From positions 1 through 35,857 of the forward strand of contig JACQCD010000127.1 of NCBI GenBank assembly GCA_016201825.1: DNA of 35,857 bases. The letters run 5' to 3'. Both the position numbers and the translations under genes were made by a program. Source of the DNA: Nitrospirota bacterium (lineage in GTDB: Bacteria; Nitrospirota; Nitrospiria; 2-01-FULL-66-17). Shown here piece by piece: positions 8,683 to 15,479 of this stretch. Every line of letters starts with the position of its first letter. Positions within the stretch are counted from its first letter, which is position 1. The notes beneath the pieces were generated by a model. The model made no database searches. It was not told where the DNA came from and saw only the letters and a program-made list of their open reading frames with translations.

Positions 8683-9561
8683 TCAATCCCCTTTCCGTCC
8701 TATCACCCCTGGTTCGCGTGTTGTGCCCCGTGCCAACCGCTGGCGAGCCGCCCTGAGCAGCCCCCCGTATCCGTCCTCCCCCACCGTGCCGATACCGTGT
8801 CGAACGACAAAGGGCGCCGTAAACGCCCCCGTCGCCCGGATCGCCGCGACCTTGGACTCGATGCGACTAATCAAGCTGGCAGCGCCAGCCGCGTCCGTAT
8901 CTAATAACACCATCGCAAAGGTCTGATAGTCATGCCGACCCGCGAGATCGACTTTGCGAAGCGAAGCGCGAATGGCGTCCCCAACCACGCGGATCACCTG
9001 ATCCGCCTCCGGCCCGTCCAGCGCATCGCCCGAAAGGGCAGTGATCACGGCAGCCAAGACACGCCCTTGACGCTCGGCCAGCTTGATTTCCCGGCGGTAC
9101 AGGTCATCGAAGTACGCCCGCGCGTAGAGGCCCGATACGCGATCGAACCGCTCGATCGAGAGAATCCGCTCCTCCAGCTCAGCCCGGTCCGACACATCCC
9201 GAATGAGGATCATGGCGAGCGGGGCCCCCTCGATGCTTTTCATTGGGATGCACGCCGCCGGCGCCACCCGCCCTCCACGCCCCGGGATATTCACCTCCAG
9301 CCACGGATGGCTTTCGCCCCGCTCCAGCGCGGCCACGCCCGGACACGCCGTCTCGCACAACTCAAACCCTTCAGCATTTTGGCACACCGCCAATTCGCTG
9401 CACACCCGCATCCCCACCGATCCGGATGCGGCGGAGGCCGTCAAGCGTTCGGCCGCCGGATTGAGCGCGACGATCCGCAGCGCCCGGTCGATCACCATGA
9501 CGCCGTCCGACGTATGTTCAAACAGCTCCTTGAGCCGCTCCCGCTCGATCTCGAATGCCAC
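8683..9561 (-). CDS. PAS domain protein with degenerate GGDEF domain
   Basis: Putative cytoplasmic sensor of 292 residues. A PAS domain spans about 10-125 ([19 protein letters not shown]), followed by a linker coiled coil and a diguanylate-cyclase-like domain (about 138-285, [20 protein letters not shown]). At the GGDEF position the sequence reads DYQTF (about 211-215), so the metal- and GTP-binding residues are lost and cyclase activity is unlikely. The PAS holds four cysteines (54, 60, 69, 73) in a Cys-rich loop of the kind seen in some PAS sensors; redox or metal sensing is possible but unproven. GTG 9561 was chosen for its strong GGGGGAGG site. It sits between ffh and rpsP, an unexpected place for a signalling protein. 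Confidence 0.85.
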   Translation of the reverse strand: MAFEIERERLKELFEHTSDGVMVIDRALRIVALNPAAERLTASAASGSVGMRVCSELAVCQNAEGFELCETACPGVAALERGESHPWLEVNIPGRGGRVAPAACIPMKSIEGAPLAMILIRDVSDRAELEERILSIERFDRVSGLYARAYFDDLYRREIKLAERQGRVLAAVITALSGDALDGPEADQVIRVVGDAIRASLRKVDLAGRHDYQTFAMVLLDTDAAGAASLISRIESKVAAIRATGAFTAPFVVRHGIGTVGEDGYGGLLRAARQRLARGTTREPGVIGRKGD

Positions 9562-9615
9562 GCGTCGCCTCCCCCACCCGCATCGGTCGATGCGGGCGCC
9601 TGCTGCGTCGTGCGC

Positions 9616-10947
9616 CTAGGCGGAAAAGAGCCGGGCGGCCAAAGACCGCCCTCGGGGTCCGCTCAAGGTCTTCATCATTTTTTTGGCTTGGGCGAACTGC
9701 TTGAGCAGCTGATTGATTTCTTGAACCGTCGTACCGCTACCCCGGGCGATCCGCTTGCGACGACTGCCGTTGATCACCTCTGGGCTTCGTCGCTCGCGCG
9801 GGGTCATGGAACTCAACATCGCTTCGATCCGAACCAGATCGCGCTCGGGACTCTTGTCCGCCACCCGCTCCGCGAGTTTTGCGCCGCCAGGAATCATGCC
9901 GAGCAAGTCCGAAAAAGACCCGAGCTTTTTCACCTGCTGCAATTGTGCCCCGAAATCGTCGAGGGTAAACGAGTCGGAACGCAGTTTCTGATCGAGCACC
10001 CGCGCGTCATCTCTCGACAACACCTCTTGCGCCCGCTCCACGAGGCCGGCGACATCACCCATTCCCAGGATGCGGGACGCGGCGCGTTCGGGATGAAACG
10101 GCTCGAGCGCGGCCAGCGCTTCGCCAACCCCCACATATTTGATCGGCTTGCCCGTGACGGCGAGCATCGAAAGCATCGCCCCCCCTCGAGCATCGCCCTC
10201 GGTCTTGGTGAGGACGATCCCGGTGACGCCCACCCCCTGGTTAAACCGTTCGGCGATTGAAACCGCCGCCTGTCCCGTCATCGCGTCAGCCACCAGCAGC
10301 ACTTCGTGGGGCCGAACCGACTCACGGATCGCGACAAGCTCCCCCATCAACTCCTCATCGATCTGCAAGCGCCCCGCGGTATCCAGCACCACCAGATCGA
10401 TGTTCCCGCGGTCGGCTCTCGCCACGGCCGCGCGGCACACCGCTTCGGGCGTCTGCTCCCCAGACGGCGCGTGGACCGGCACGCCCACTTGCTCACCCAG
10501 AACCTCGAGTTGACGAATCGCCGCAGGCCGCTTTAAGTCGGCGGCGGCCAGCAAGACGCGGCGGCCGTCGGCGTGAAAGGCTCGGGCGATCTTCGCCGCA
10601 GTCGTCGTTTTCCCCGCCCCCTGTAGGCCGACGAGCATCACCACCGTGGGCGGATTGGGCGCGAGTTGAATGGGCCGATGAGATTGCCCCATCAAGGCGC
10701 ACAATTCTTCCCACACGATCTTGATAACCTGCTGGCCGGGGGTGAGACTCTGCAAGACCTCCTGAGTCAACGCACGCGCTTTGACGGACTCCAGCAGCGT
10801 CTTCACCACCGCGTAGTGCACGTCGGCTTCGAGGAGCGCCAGACGAACCTCGCGGAGGACATCCGTGACGGCGGCCTCATCCAACAGGCCCCGCCCTCGA
10901 AGTCGCTTGAAGATCGCCTCAAACTTCGATGTTAATGCATTCCACAT
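9616..10947 (-). CDS. ffh: Signal recognition particle protein Ffh
   Basis: GTPase of the bacterial SRP that targets nascent membrane proteins with 4.5S RNA and FtsY. The 443 residues show the N domain (first 90 or so residues), the G domain with VGLQGAGKTTTAAKIA (P-loop), DTAGRLQIDEELM, TKTEGDARGGAMLSM and the closing GVGE, and a methionine-rich M domain with SRRKRIARGSGTTVQEIN. It starts at ATG 10947, about 34 bases after the predicted transcription start of a good sigma70 promoter. It is the first gene of the ffh-rpsP-rimM-trmD run. Confidence 0.98.
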   Translation of the reverse strand: MWNALTSKFEAIFKRLRGRGLLDEAAVTDVLREVRLALLEADVHYAVVKTLLESVKARALTQEVLQSLTPGQQVIKIVWEELCALMGQSHRPIQLAPNPPTVVMLVGLQGAGKTTTAAKIARAFHADGRRVLLAAADLKRPAAIRQLEVLGEQVGVPVHAPSGEQTPEAVCRAAVARADRGNIDLVVLDTAGRLQIDEELMGELVAIRESVRPHEVLLVADAMTGQAAVSIAERFNQGVGVTGIVLTKTEGDARGGAMLSMLAVTGKPIKYVGVGEALAALEPFHPERAASRILGMGDVAGLVERAQEVLSRDDARVLDQKLRSDSFTLDDFGAQLQQVKKLGSFSDLLGMIPGGAKLAERVADKSPERDLVRIEAMLSSMTPRERRSPEVINGSRRKRIARGSGTTVQEINQLLKQFAQAKKMMKTLSGPRGRSLAARLFSA

Positions 10948-10987
10948 CGAACCGACCCGCCCTCTACATCTTCAGCACAACCGATGT

Positions 10988-11016
10988 AGTTTAGAGAAGG
11001 CCTATTGGAAAGTCAA
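10988..11016 (-). promoter_or_regulatory. Sigma70-type promoter of the ffh operon
   Basis: On the minus strand TTGACT (11011-11016) and TAAACT (10988-10993) are separated by 17 bases. A start about 34 bases before the ffh ATG fits. The -35 box lies inside a 25-base palindrome, so a repressor or the terminator hairpin of the upstream gene could share this DNA. Confidence 0.7.
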
Positions 11017-11033
11017 GGAAATTCCTTGACTTT
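11009..11033. repeat. 25-base palindrome over the ffh -35 box and an upstream stop codon
   Basis: AAAGTCAAGGAA (11009-11020) and TTCCTTGACTTT (11022-11033) are perfect reverse complements around a single A. The right arm overlaps the stop codon of the membrane protein gene, and the left arm contains the ffh -35 box. It lacks a following T-run on either strand, so a classical terminator is doubtful. A dimeric-protein operator is the alternative. Confidence 0.7.
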
Positions 11034-11277
11034 ATCGCGTGTTGTGATGTATCCGGCCCCCGATCACCTGACCGGCGAACGACACCGCGATCAAGAGCGG
11101 GATCGCCCAGGGACCCAGCCCAAACCATTGCCGCAACGGGAAGATCGCCAGAACGGGGAGGTGGATGTACAGGAACCACCTGAACGAAAACTTCGGCGAG
11201 ACCGCTCGGAGGCGCCCTGCTCCGAGGTTGAGGATAAGGGCGGTACTCGAAACGACCGCGAGCGAGGAAAGATCCAT
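11032..11277 (-). CDS. Small conserved-type membrane protein of unknown function
   Basis: An 81-residue hydrophobic protein with three probable membrane helices (about residues 4-20, 36-50 and 55-75) separated by short basic loops (GRLRAVSPKFSFRWF and RQW). The spacing and charge pattern look like a real inner-membrane protein. I recall similar small hypotheticals in related genomes but know no function. ATG 11277 has no visible Shine-Dalgarno. A 29-codon ORF with better initiation context ends 24 bases upstream and could couple to it. It precedes the ffh promoter and is not obviously linked to SRP. Confidence 0.65.
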   Translation of the reverse strand: MDLSSLAVVSSTALILNLGAGRLRAVSPKFSFRWFLYIHLPVLAIFPLRQWFGLGPWAIPLLIAVSFAGQVIGGRIHHNTR

Positions 11278-11301
11278 GGGGAAACGACGGCCCGTTCGGC
11301 G

Positions 11302-11391
11302 TTATCCCAGACTTCGCCGGACTTTCGCCGCATCGAGGATATCCTCGCCGAATCCTCTTCCCTCGCGCCAAGAGAGGTATGCGCTGGACAC
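11302..11391 (-). CDS. Possible 29-codon leader ORF
   Basis: From GTG 11391 the ORF reads MSSAYLSWREGRGFGEDI and ends with RRSLG and a TAA. The composition looks protein-like rather than random. An AAAGGAG site lies 16 bases before the GTG; it would be ideally spaced for an ATT codon three codons earlier, an unusual start. The stop is 24 bases before the membrane protein ATG. It may be a translated leader, the remnant of a longer gene, or chance. Confidence 0.25.
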   Translation of the reverse strand: MSSAYLSWREGRGFGEDILDAAKVRRSLG

Positions 11392-11629
11392 GAGATTAAT
11401 AGGAATTCTCCTTTAACTCAGTGCAAAACAGGGGGGCATCGTTCAAAGGCTAGCTTAGCAAAATGTCCCGCAAATCTCAAAACCCGCATTGCGCCGAGAG
11501 CGCAGAATGAAAACCGCTCCCTCCTTATGGAGGGCGCGGACTGCCCCACTCTTCTGAGAAGAGCATAGCCCCCATCGGACCGGGGCGCATTGCTCTCACG
11601 CAACGTGAAGCCAGTGGGAACGATGTGTT
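11392..11629. other. Intergenic stretch holding one dispersed repeat copy
   Basis: No convincing gene is visible. Besides the repeat copy at 11481-11540 there is a short hairpin at 11549-11563 (CTCTTC, TGA, GAAGAG), which might end anti-sigma transcripts although no T-run follows on the minus strand. Open frames here have repeat-derived composition and were not accepted. Confidence 0.5.
11481..11540 (-). repeat. Diverged single copy of the 60-bp hairpin repeat
   Basis: On the minus strand its right end (CTCGGCGCAATGCGGGTT) matches the end of the repeat units found in the pseudopilin leaders. The central hairpin is kept with G-U pairs (TTGCGCC, GAG, AGCGCAG on the plus strand). The rest is diverged and contains its own extra hairpin, CCCTCC-TTAT-GGAGGG at 11519-11534. 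It shows that the repeat is a dispersed genomic element and not a pilin-specific sequence. Confidence 0.7.
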
Positions 11630-11890
11630 TTACGCACGGGGGCTATCTGCCGGAGCGTCGCGGCCGGGCCGCGTCGGTGAGGCGGTCACGCGTTGGCGAA
11701 CCGACGGCGGCGCCGGCGGTTGAGCGAGCTGCATTCTGAGAATATCGAGGAACGCCCTTTCGGCCACAAAAGCCTCGCGGCACGGGGTACAGCACTCCAG
11801 GTGCGCTTGCGCGCAGAGCGAATCCTTGACGTCCAGTTCGCCGTCCAGATGAGGGTGCATCAGCTTCATGATCGTCGAACACTCGTCCAT
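11630..11890 (-). CDS. Zinc-finger anti-sigma factor (ZAS/zf-HC2 family)
   Basis: A short 86-residue protein beginning MDECSTIMKLMHPHLDGELD, with the zinc-binding HxxxCxxC motif in AHLECCTPCREAF (about residues 30-40). This is the anti-sigma domain that clamps ECF sigma factors, here without any membrane segment, so it should be cytoplasmic and possibly redox-sensitive through its Cys-zinc site. It lies 96 bp downstream of the ECF sigma gene, the normal pairing. The Pro/Arg-rich tail after residue 58 is probably disordered. The signal is unknown. Confidence 0.88.
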   Translation of the reverse strand: MDECSTIMKLMHPHLDGELDVKDSLCAQAHLECCTPCREAFVAERAFLDILRMQLAQPPAPPSVRQRVTASPTRPGRDAPADSPRA

Positions 11891-11986
11891 TGTATCCGGG
11901 GTTGAGGGTCAGGGAGTGAAAGGGGACAGAGTCTTCGCTACCGAATCTCGATCGTGCCGTGCAAATGAAGAGGAGAATCGCCGCGC

Positions 11987-12589
11987 TTAGGCGACGGCGT
12001 GTTGCGGATGATCGGCCTGGACCCGACCGCCCCCCCAATAGTCTTTGAGCGATTTCTTCAAAAGATTTCGCCCTCTCGACAACCGAGACATCACCGTCCC
12101 GAGCGGGCAACTCATGATTTCAGCGATCTCTTTGTAATCGAATCCTTCGACGTCTTTCAACAGCACCGCAAGACGCAGTTTCTCCGGAAGAGCGTCCATG
12201 GCGCGCTGAAAATCCTGGCGAAAGAGCCCTTTCTCGTGCCGGCCTCGTGCCGCCACCAGGATTTCTTTGGGAGATTCGTACGGATCGTCGTCCATCACCT
12301 CGAGTTCGGTCAGCGAGACTTCACGCGCACGCTGATGATATCGATTGATGAACAGGTTCTTCGTAATCGTAAATAACCACGCCTTGTAGTTCGCGATCTG
12401 CTCGTACCGGTGGTAGAAGCGGTAGGCTCGCAAGTAGGCATCTTGAACCAGGTCGTGCGCGTCGTCGCTGTTTCCCGTCAAGACCAAGGAAAAACCGTAC
12501 AGCGAATCGAGGTACTGCAGGGTCAGTTCTTCAAACTCAGCTTTTTTGGTTTCTTCCGGTGCGACAAACGCCAAAACGCCGTTTTGCAT
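11987..12589 (-). CDS. ECF-type RNA polymerase sigma factor
   Basis: Alternative sigma factor of about 200 residues. Region 2 is visible as LTLQYLDSLYGFSLVLTGNSDDAHDLVQDAYLRAY with the following NYKAWLFTITKNLFINRY. Region 4 is PEKLRLAVLLKDVEGFDYKEIAEIMSCPLGTVMSRLSRGR, a helix-turn-helix for the -35 element. ATG 12589 was chosen because GGAG lies 9 bases upstream and the sequence before it does not resemble a sigma factor. It pairs with the zinc-finger anti-sigma gene downstream. I could not identify a matching ECF promoter in the 276-bp upstream gap, so the regulon is unknown. Confidence 0.93.
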   Translation of the reverse strand: MQNGVLAFVAPEETKKAEFEELTLQYLDSLYGFSLVLTGNSDDAHDLVQDAYLRAYRFYHRYEQIANYKAWLFTITKNLFINRYHQRAREVSLTELEVMDDDPYESPKEILVAARGRHEKGLFRQDFQRAMDALPEKLRLAVLLKDVEGFDYKEIAEIMSCPLGTVMSRLSRGRNLLKKSLKDYWGGGRVQADHPQHAVA

Positions 12590-12865
12590 GGTTTTTACTC
12601 CGCAGAACGGATAGTTCGAAATGCAAGTACAGCGCCAAGCCTTTAGAGCGAGCTTGGGCCGGTTAGAGGAGCAGCGGAGGGCGTAAACTGGCAAAAAGTG
12701 AGACTAGTTTTCTCTTATTTTGACCTGATCTCCACCCGTTTTAGACACGAAGCCATAGGCGAGCCACGGGGCGCAGAGAAGATCACTCCGCGCCCGTGGC
12801 AATATGGCGTAGATCCGAGCAACAATGGTCTTTTTTCGTCAGCGCCTGAGGTCGAGGTGCCCTTT
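12590..12865. other. Gap between nrdJ and the sigma gene with a long hairpin
   Basis: No gene is supported here. The main structure is a hairpin at 12763-12800. Read on the minus strand GCCAC pairs with GTGGC, GGGCGC with GCGCCC and GAG with CTC, with one G-U pair and one bulge around a 7-base loop. It sits about 65 bases past the nrdJ stop, but no T-run follows, so it may be a Rho-type end or processing site. The sigma-gene promoter should also lie here but was not recognised. Confidence 0.6.
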
Positions 12866-15232
12866 TCAGCTACAGCGCGAGTACCCGCAAACCCCACATT
12901 TCTCACATCCTTCCTCGAACTTCAGCTCACACCCACAGTCTGGACATGGAAACGTGACTTTGCCGGTCCGGTCATCCAAGAGCGTCGAAAACGATTTGAG
13001 TTGGAGGTCCTGGTCTGGCGACTTGAGCCTCAGATACTCGGCCAGACTCTTGGCAATCGCATCCGAACAAGACAGGACGCGGTCGGGGCCCAGACCGTAG
13101 GGTTTATCGCAACGGATCCCGATGAGCTGCTTGACGATGGCCTGCGGGTCGGCCCCGGCACGGAGCGCGAGCGAAATGAGCCGCCCGATGGCTTCGTTGA
13201 AAGACCCCTCACACCCCCCCGACTTACCCATCATATTGAAGACCTCGAACGCGCGCCCGGTCTCATCTTGGTTGACCGTGACGTAGAGGTCTCCGCAGGT
13301 GGTCTTGGTTCGGCTCGTGCTACCGGTGGTCGTTCGGGGGCGAGGCTTGGGCATAATCAGTTGAGCGGAGGACTGGCTCTCATTCGCAACCGCTGGAGCT
13401 GGCGGCGCAACGATCACGGCTGCCGACTGACTCGGCACAGAGACCAGGGCTTTTGACGATTGCCCGACATTGAGGACCTGTTCGGCTCGGCTGGAGTCTC
13501 GATAGACGGTGATGCCTTTACACCCCAGGTTGTACGCCAACAGGTAGGCCTTCTTGACCTCGTCGACCGTCGCGTTCGACGGCATATTGATCGTTTTCGA
13601 AACCGCGCTGTCGGTGTAGGCCTGGAAAGCCGCCTGCATCTTCACGTGCCATTCCGGCGAAATATCGTGGGACGTGGCGAACACTCGCTGCCAATGCACC
13701 GGCACCTCGGCCAGCCCGCGGGCTGAGCCGTGGTTGTCCAGAATCTTTTGGATCAAATCCTCACGCCAGAAACCTTCGCGCTTGGCCACGACGATGAACT
13801 CATCGAGGACGTATGGCAGGTGTTCGCCGTCCATGACGTTCTTGTACCAGATGAGCGAAAACTCGGGCTCGCAGCCGCCGGAAGTGTCGGCGATCATCGA
13901 AATCGTCCCGGTCGGCGCAACCGTGGTCACGTAGGAATTGCGCAGACGGTGACCCTGCTGCTGGTGCAGCGACCCTTCCCAGTACGCGTACGGTCCACGT
14001 TCGTCGGCCAATTGTCTCGACTCGTCGTATCCGGTTTCACGAAAGAACTTCATCATCCGCCGGCCCATCTCGACGCCTTCGTCAGAATCGTATGGAATGC
14101 CGAGCTTAAAGAGCACCCGTGCAAAGCCCATAATGCCGAGACCGATCTTGCGATTGGCTTTGGTGACCTCCTCGATTTGAGGAATCGGATAATTGTTCAT
14201 GTCGATGACATTGTCGAGGAATCGGACGCTCGTTCGAATGTTCCGCTCCAGCCGCGCCCAATCGACGTCGTATCGCCCCTCGCGCTCAACCACGTGCCGC
14301 TCGACGTTGATGCTGCCAAGATTGCATGATTCATAGGGAAGCAGCGGTTGTTCGCCGCACGGATTGGTGGCCTCCATCGCCGCGATGTGGGGGGTGGGGT
14401 TGGCCCGGTTGGTCACATCGATAAAGAACAGCCCCGGCTCGCCGTTACGCCAAGCCGCTTGAGCAATCTTGTCGAAGACCTCGCGGGCCGGCAGGCGGCG
14501 GACCACCTCGCCCCGACGCGGGCTGACCAAGTCGTATTCCTCGCCTCGCTCAACCGCCTCCATGAACCGATCGGTGATCGCGACGCTGATATTGAAGTTG
14601 GTGATCTCTTTTGAATCGGTCTTACACGTGATGAATTCGAGGATATCGGGATGATCGACGCGGAGGATCCCCATGTTCGCGCCGCGCCGCGTGCCGCCCT
14701 GCTTGACCGCTTCGGTCGCGTGGTTGAAGACCTTCATGAACGAAACCGGTCCCGACGCCACGCCCCCGGTGGACCGGACCACGTCGTCTTTGGGCCGTAA
14801 CCGCGAAAACGAAAATCCCGTCCCGCCACCCGTCTTGTGGATGATCGCGGCCTGTTTGACGGTTTCGAAGATTTCCTCCATCGAGTCGCCGACCGGGAGG
14901 ACGAAACACGCCGAGAGCTGCTGCAATTCACGGCCGGCGTTCATCAAGGTTGGGGAGTTGGGCAGGAAGTCCAGCTCGGCCATCAGCCCGTAAAACGCCT
15001 CATAGGCCCGCTCCACGTCGGCATCGCTTCCGTAGCGACCCTCGGCCCGGGCCATATTGCGCGCGACGCGTTCGAACAATTGTTGCGGGGTCTCGATCAC
15101 CTGACCGCGCTCGTCCTTCGCCAGATACCGCTTAGAGAGGACCCGCAGGGCGTTGGGCGAAATCCGCGGGGCTGAGTGCGCTGAACCGTTCCGCGCCGGA
15201 TCGCCTGTCATCATCTGGGCGCCTTCCTTCAT
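12866..15232 (-). CDS. nrdJ: Adenosylcobalamin-dependent (class II) ribonucleotide reductase
   Basis: Makes deoxyribonucleotides from ribonucleotides in the cytoplasm using coenzyme B12 to generate a thiyl radical, with or without oxygen. The 788 residues contain the reductase barrel: FLPNSPTLMNAGR, the redox cysteine C109 (LSACFVLPVG), the radical site N290-C292-E294 (NPCGEQPLL), partner C303 (ESCNLGSINV) and TVAPTGTISMIADTSGG. After a Pro/Thr-rich linker comes a TSCPD domain (CGDLYVTVNQDETGRAFEVF) and a cysteine-rich tail, KCGVCGYSRC, suited to reduction of the active site. There is no ATP-cone domain. ATG 15232 has AAGGAGG 8 bases upstream. It is monocistronic, with its own promoter. Confidence 0.98.
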   Translation of the reverse strand: MKEGAQMMTGDPARNGSAHSAPRISPNALRVLSKRYLAKDERGQVIETPQQLFERVARNMARAEGRYGSDADVERAYEAFYGLMAELDFLPNSPTLMNAGRELQQLSACFVLPVGDSMEEIFETVKQAAIIHKTGGGTGFSFSRLRPKDDVVRSTGGVASGPVSFMKVFNHATEAVKQGGTRRGANMGILRVDHPDILEFITCKTDSKEITNFNISVAITDRFMEAVERGEEYDLVSPRRGEVVRRLPAREVFDKIAQAAWRNGEPGLFFIDVTNRANPTPHIAAMEATNPCGEQPLLPYESCNLGSINVERHVVEREGRYDVDWARLERNIRTSVRFLDNVIDMNNYPIPQIEEVTKANRKIGLGIMGFARVLFKLGIPYDSDEGVEMGRRMMKFFRETGYDESRQLADERGPYAYWEGSLHQQQGHRLRNSYVTTVAPTGTISMIADTSGGCEPEFSLIWYKNVMDGEHLPYVLDEFIVVAKREGFWREDLIQKILDNHGSARGLAEVPVHWQRVFATSHDISPEWHVKMQAAFQAYTDSAVSKTINMPSNATVDEVKKAYLLAYNLGCKGITVYRDSSRAEQVLNVGQSSKALVSVPSQSAAVIVAPPAPAVANESQSSAQLIMPKPRPRTTTGSTSRTKTTCGDLYVTVNQDETGRAFEVFNMMGKSGGCEGSFNEAIGRLISLALRAGADPQAIVKQLIGIRCDKPYGLGPDRVLSCSDAIAKSLAEYLRLKSPDQDLQLKSFSTLLDDRTGKVTFPCPDCGCELKFEEGCEKCGVCGYSRCS

Positions 15233-15331
15233 ACGAGACCCTCCTTGGTGAAAATATTTTGGTCCATCGAGAACAAATCAGGTCGGGAACACGCAGTGGA
15301 CCATGCACGATCCACCCCCTGCGAGGGCCAC

Positions 15332-15361
15332 ATGCTACTCCTGCAATTCCCCCCGTGTCAA
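15332..15361 (-). promoter_or_regulatory. Sigma70-type promoter of nrdJ
   Basis: On the minus strand a perfect TTGACA (15356-15361) and TAGCAT (15332-15337) are 18 bases apart. The start would leave a leader of about 90 bases before the ATG. I looked for a cobalamin riboswitch in that leader and saw no B12-box-like core. Confidence 0.75.
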
Positions 15362-15368
15362 GCGCAAA

Positions 15369-15416
15369 ACACAAGATACAGGGCTATGCAAGTTCCAAAC
15401 CGACTAGATGTTGTGG
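15369..15416 (-). promoter_or_regulatory. Candidate pair of NrdR boxes
   Basis: The 16-base sites 15369-15384 (ACACAAGATACAGGGC) and 15401-15416 (CGACTAGATGTTGTGG) each match the NrdR consensus ACACWATATAKTGTGT at about 11 of 16 bases. They start exactly 32 bases apart, the three-turn spacing typical of NrdR pairs. They lie just upstream of the nrdJ -35 box. Each site alone is weak; the spacing and position make the pair credible. Confidence 0.5.
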
Positions 15417-15464
15417 ATATTGCTGTGGCTCGCTTGGGATAGGATGTGAATAGGTTGTGGATCT
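15412..15464 (-). promoter_or_regulatory. Cluster of three DnaA-box-like sites
   Basis: On the minus strand the 9-mers ATATCCACA (15412-15420), CTATTCACA (15445-15453) and AGATCCACA (15456-15464) match TTATNCACA at 8, 8 and 7 of 9 bases. DnaA controls nrdAB in E. coli from similar sites, so replication-linked control of nrdJ is plausible. The first site overlaps the second candidate NrdR box. Confidence 0.4.
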
Positions 15465-15479
15465 TAGATCGCCACCGTG

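Noticed and set aside
8932-10260. 442-codon plus-strand frame opposite ffh and the PAS gene
   Set aside because: Shadow of the ffh coding strand with unnatural composition and no RBS.
11005-11568. 187-codon plus-strand frame across the gap upstream of ffh
   Set aside because: Composition is biased and part of it is the dispersed repeat; the opposite strand holds a plausible membrane protein.
12590-12720. Autoregulatory ECF promoter upstream of the sigma gene
   Set aside because: No GGAAC-type -35 with a properly spaced -10 could be found by eye.
15233-15331. Cobalamin riboswitch in the nrdJ leader
   Set aside because: The enzyme uses B12, but the leader has no B12-box core or the expected long multi-stem structure.
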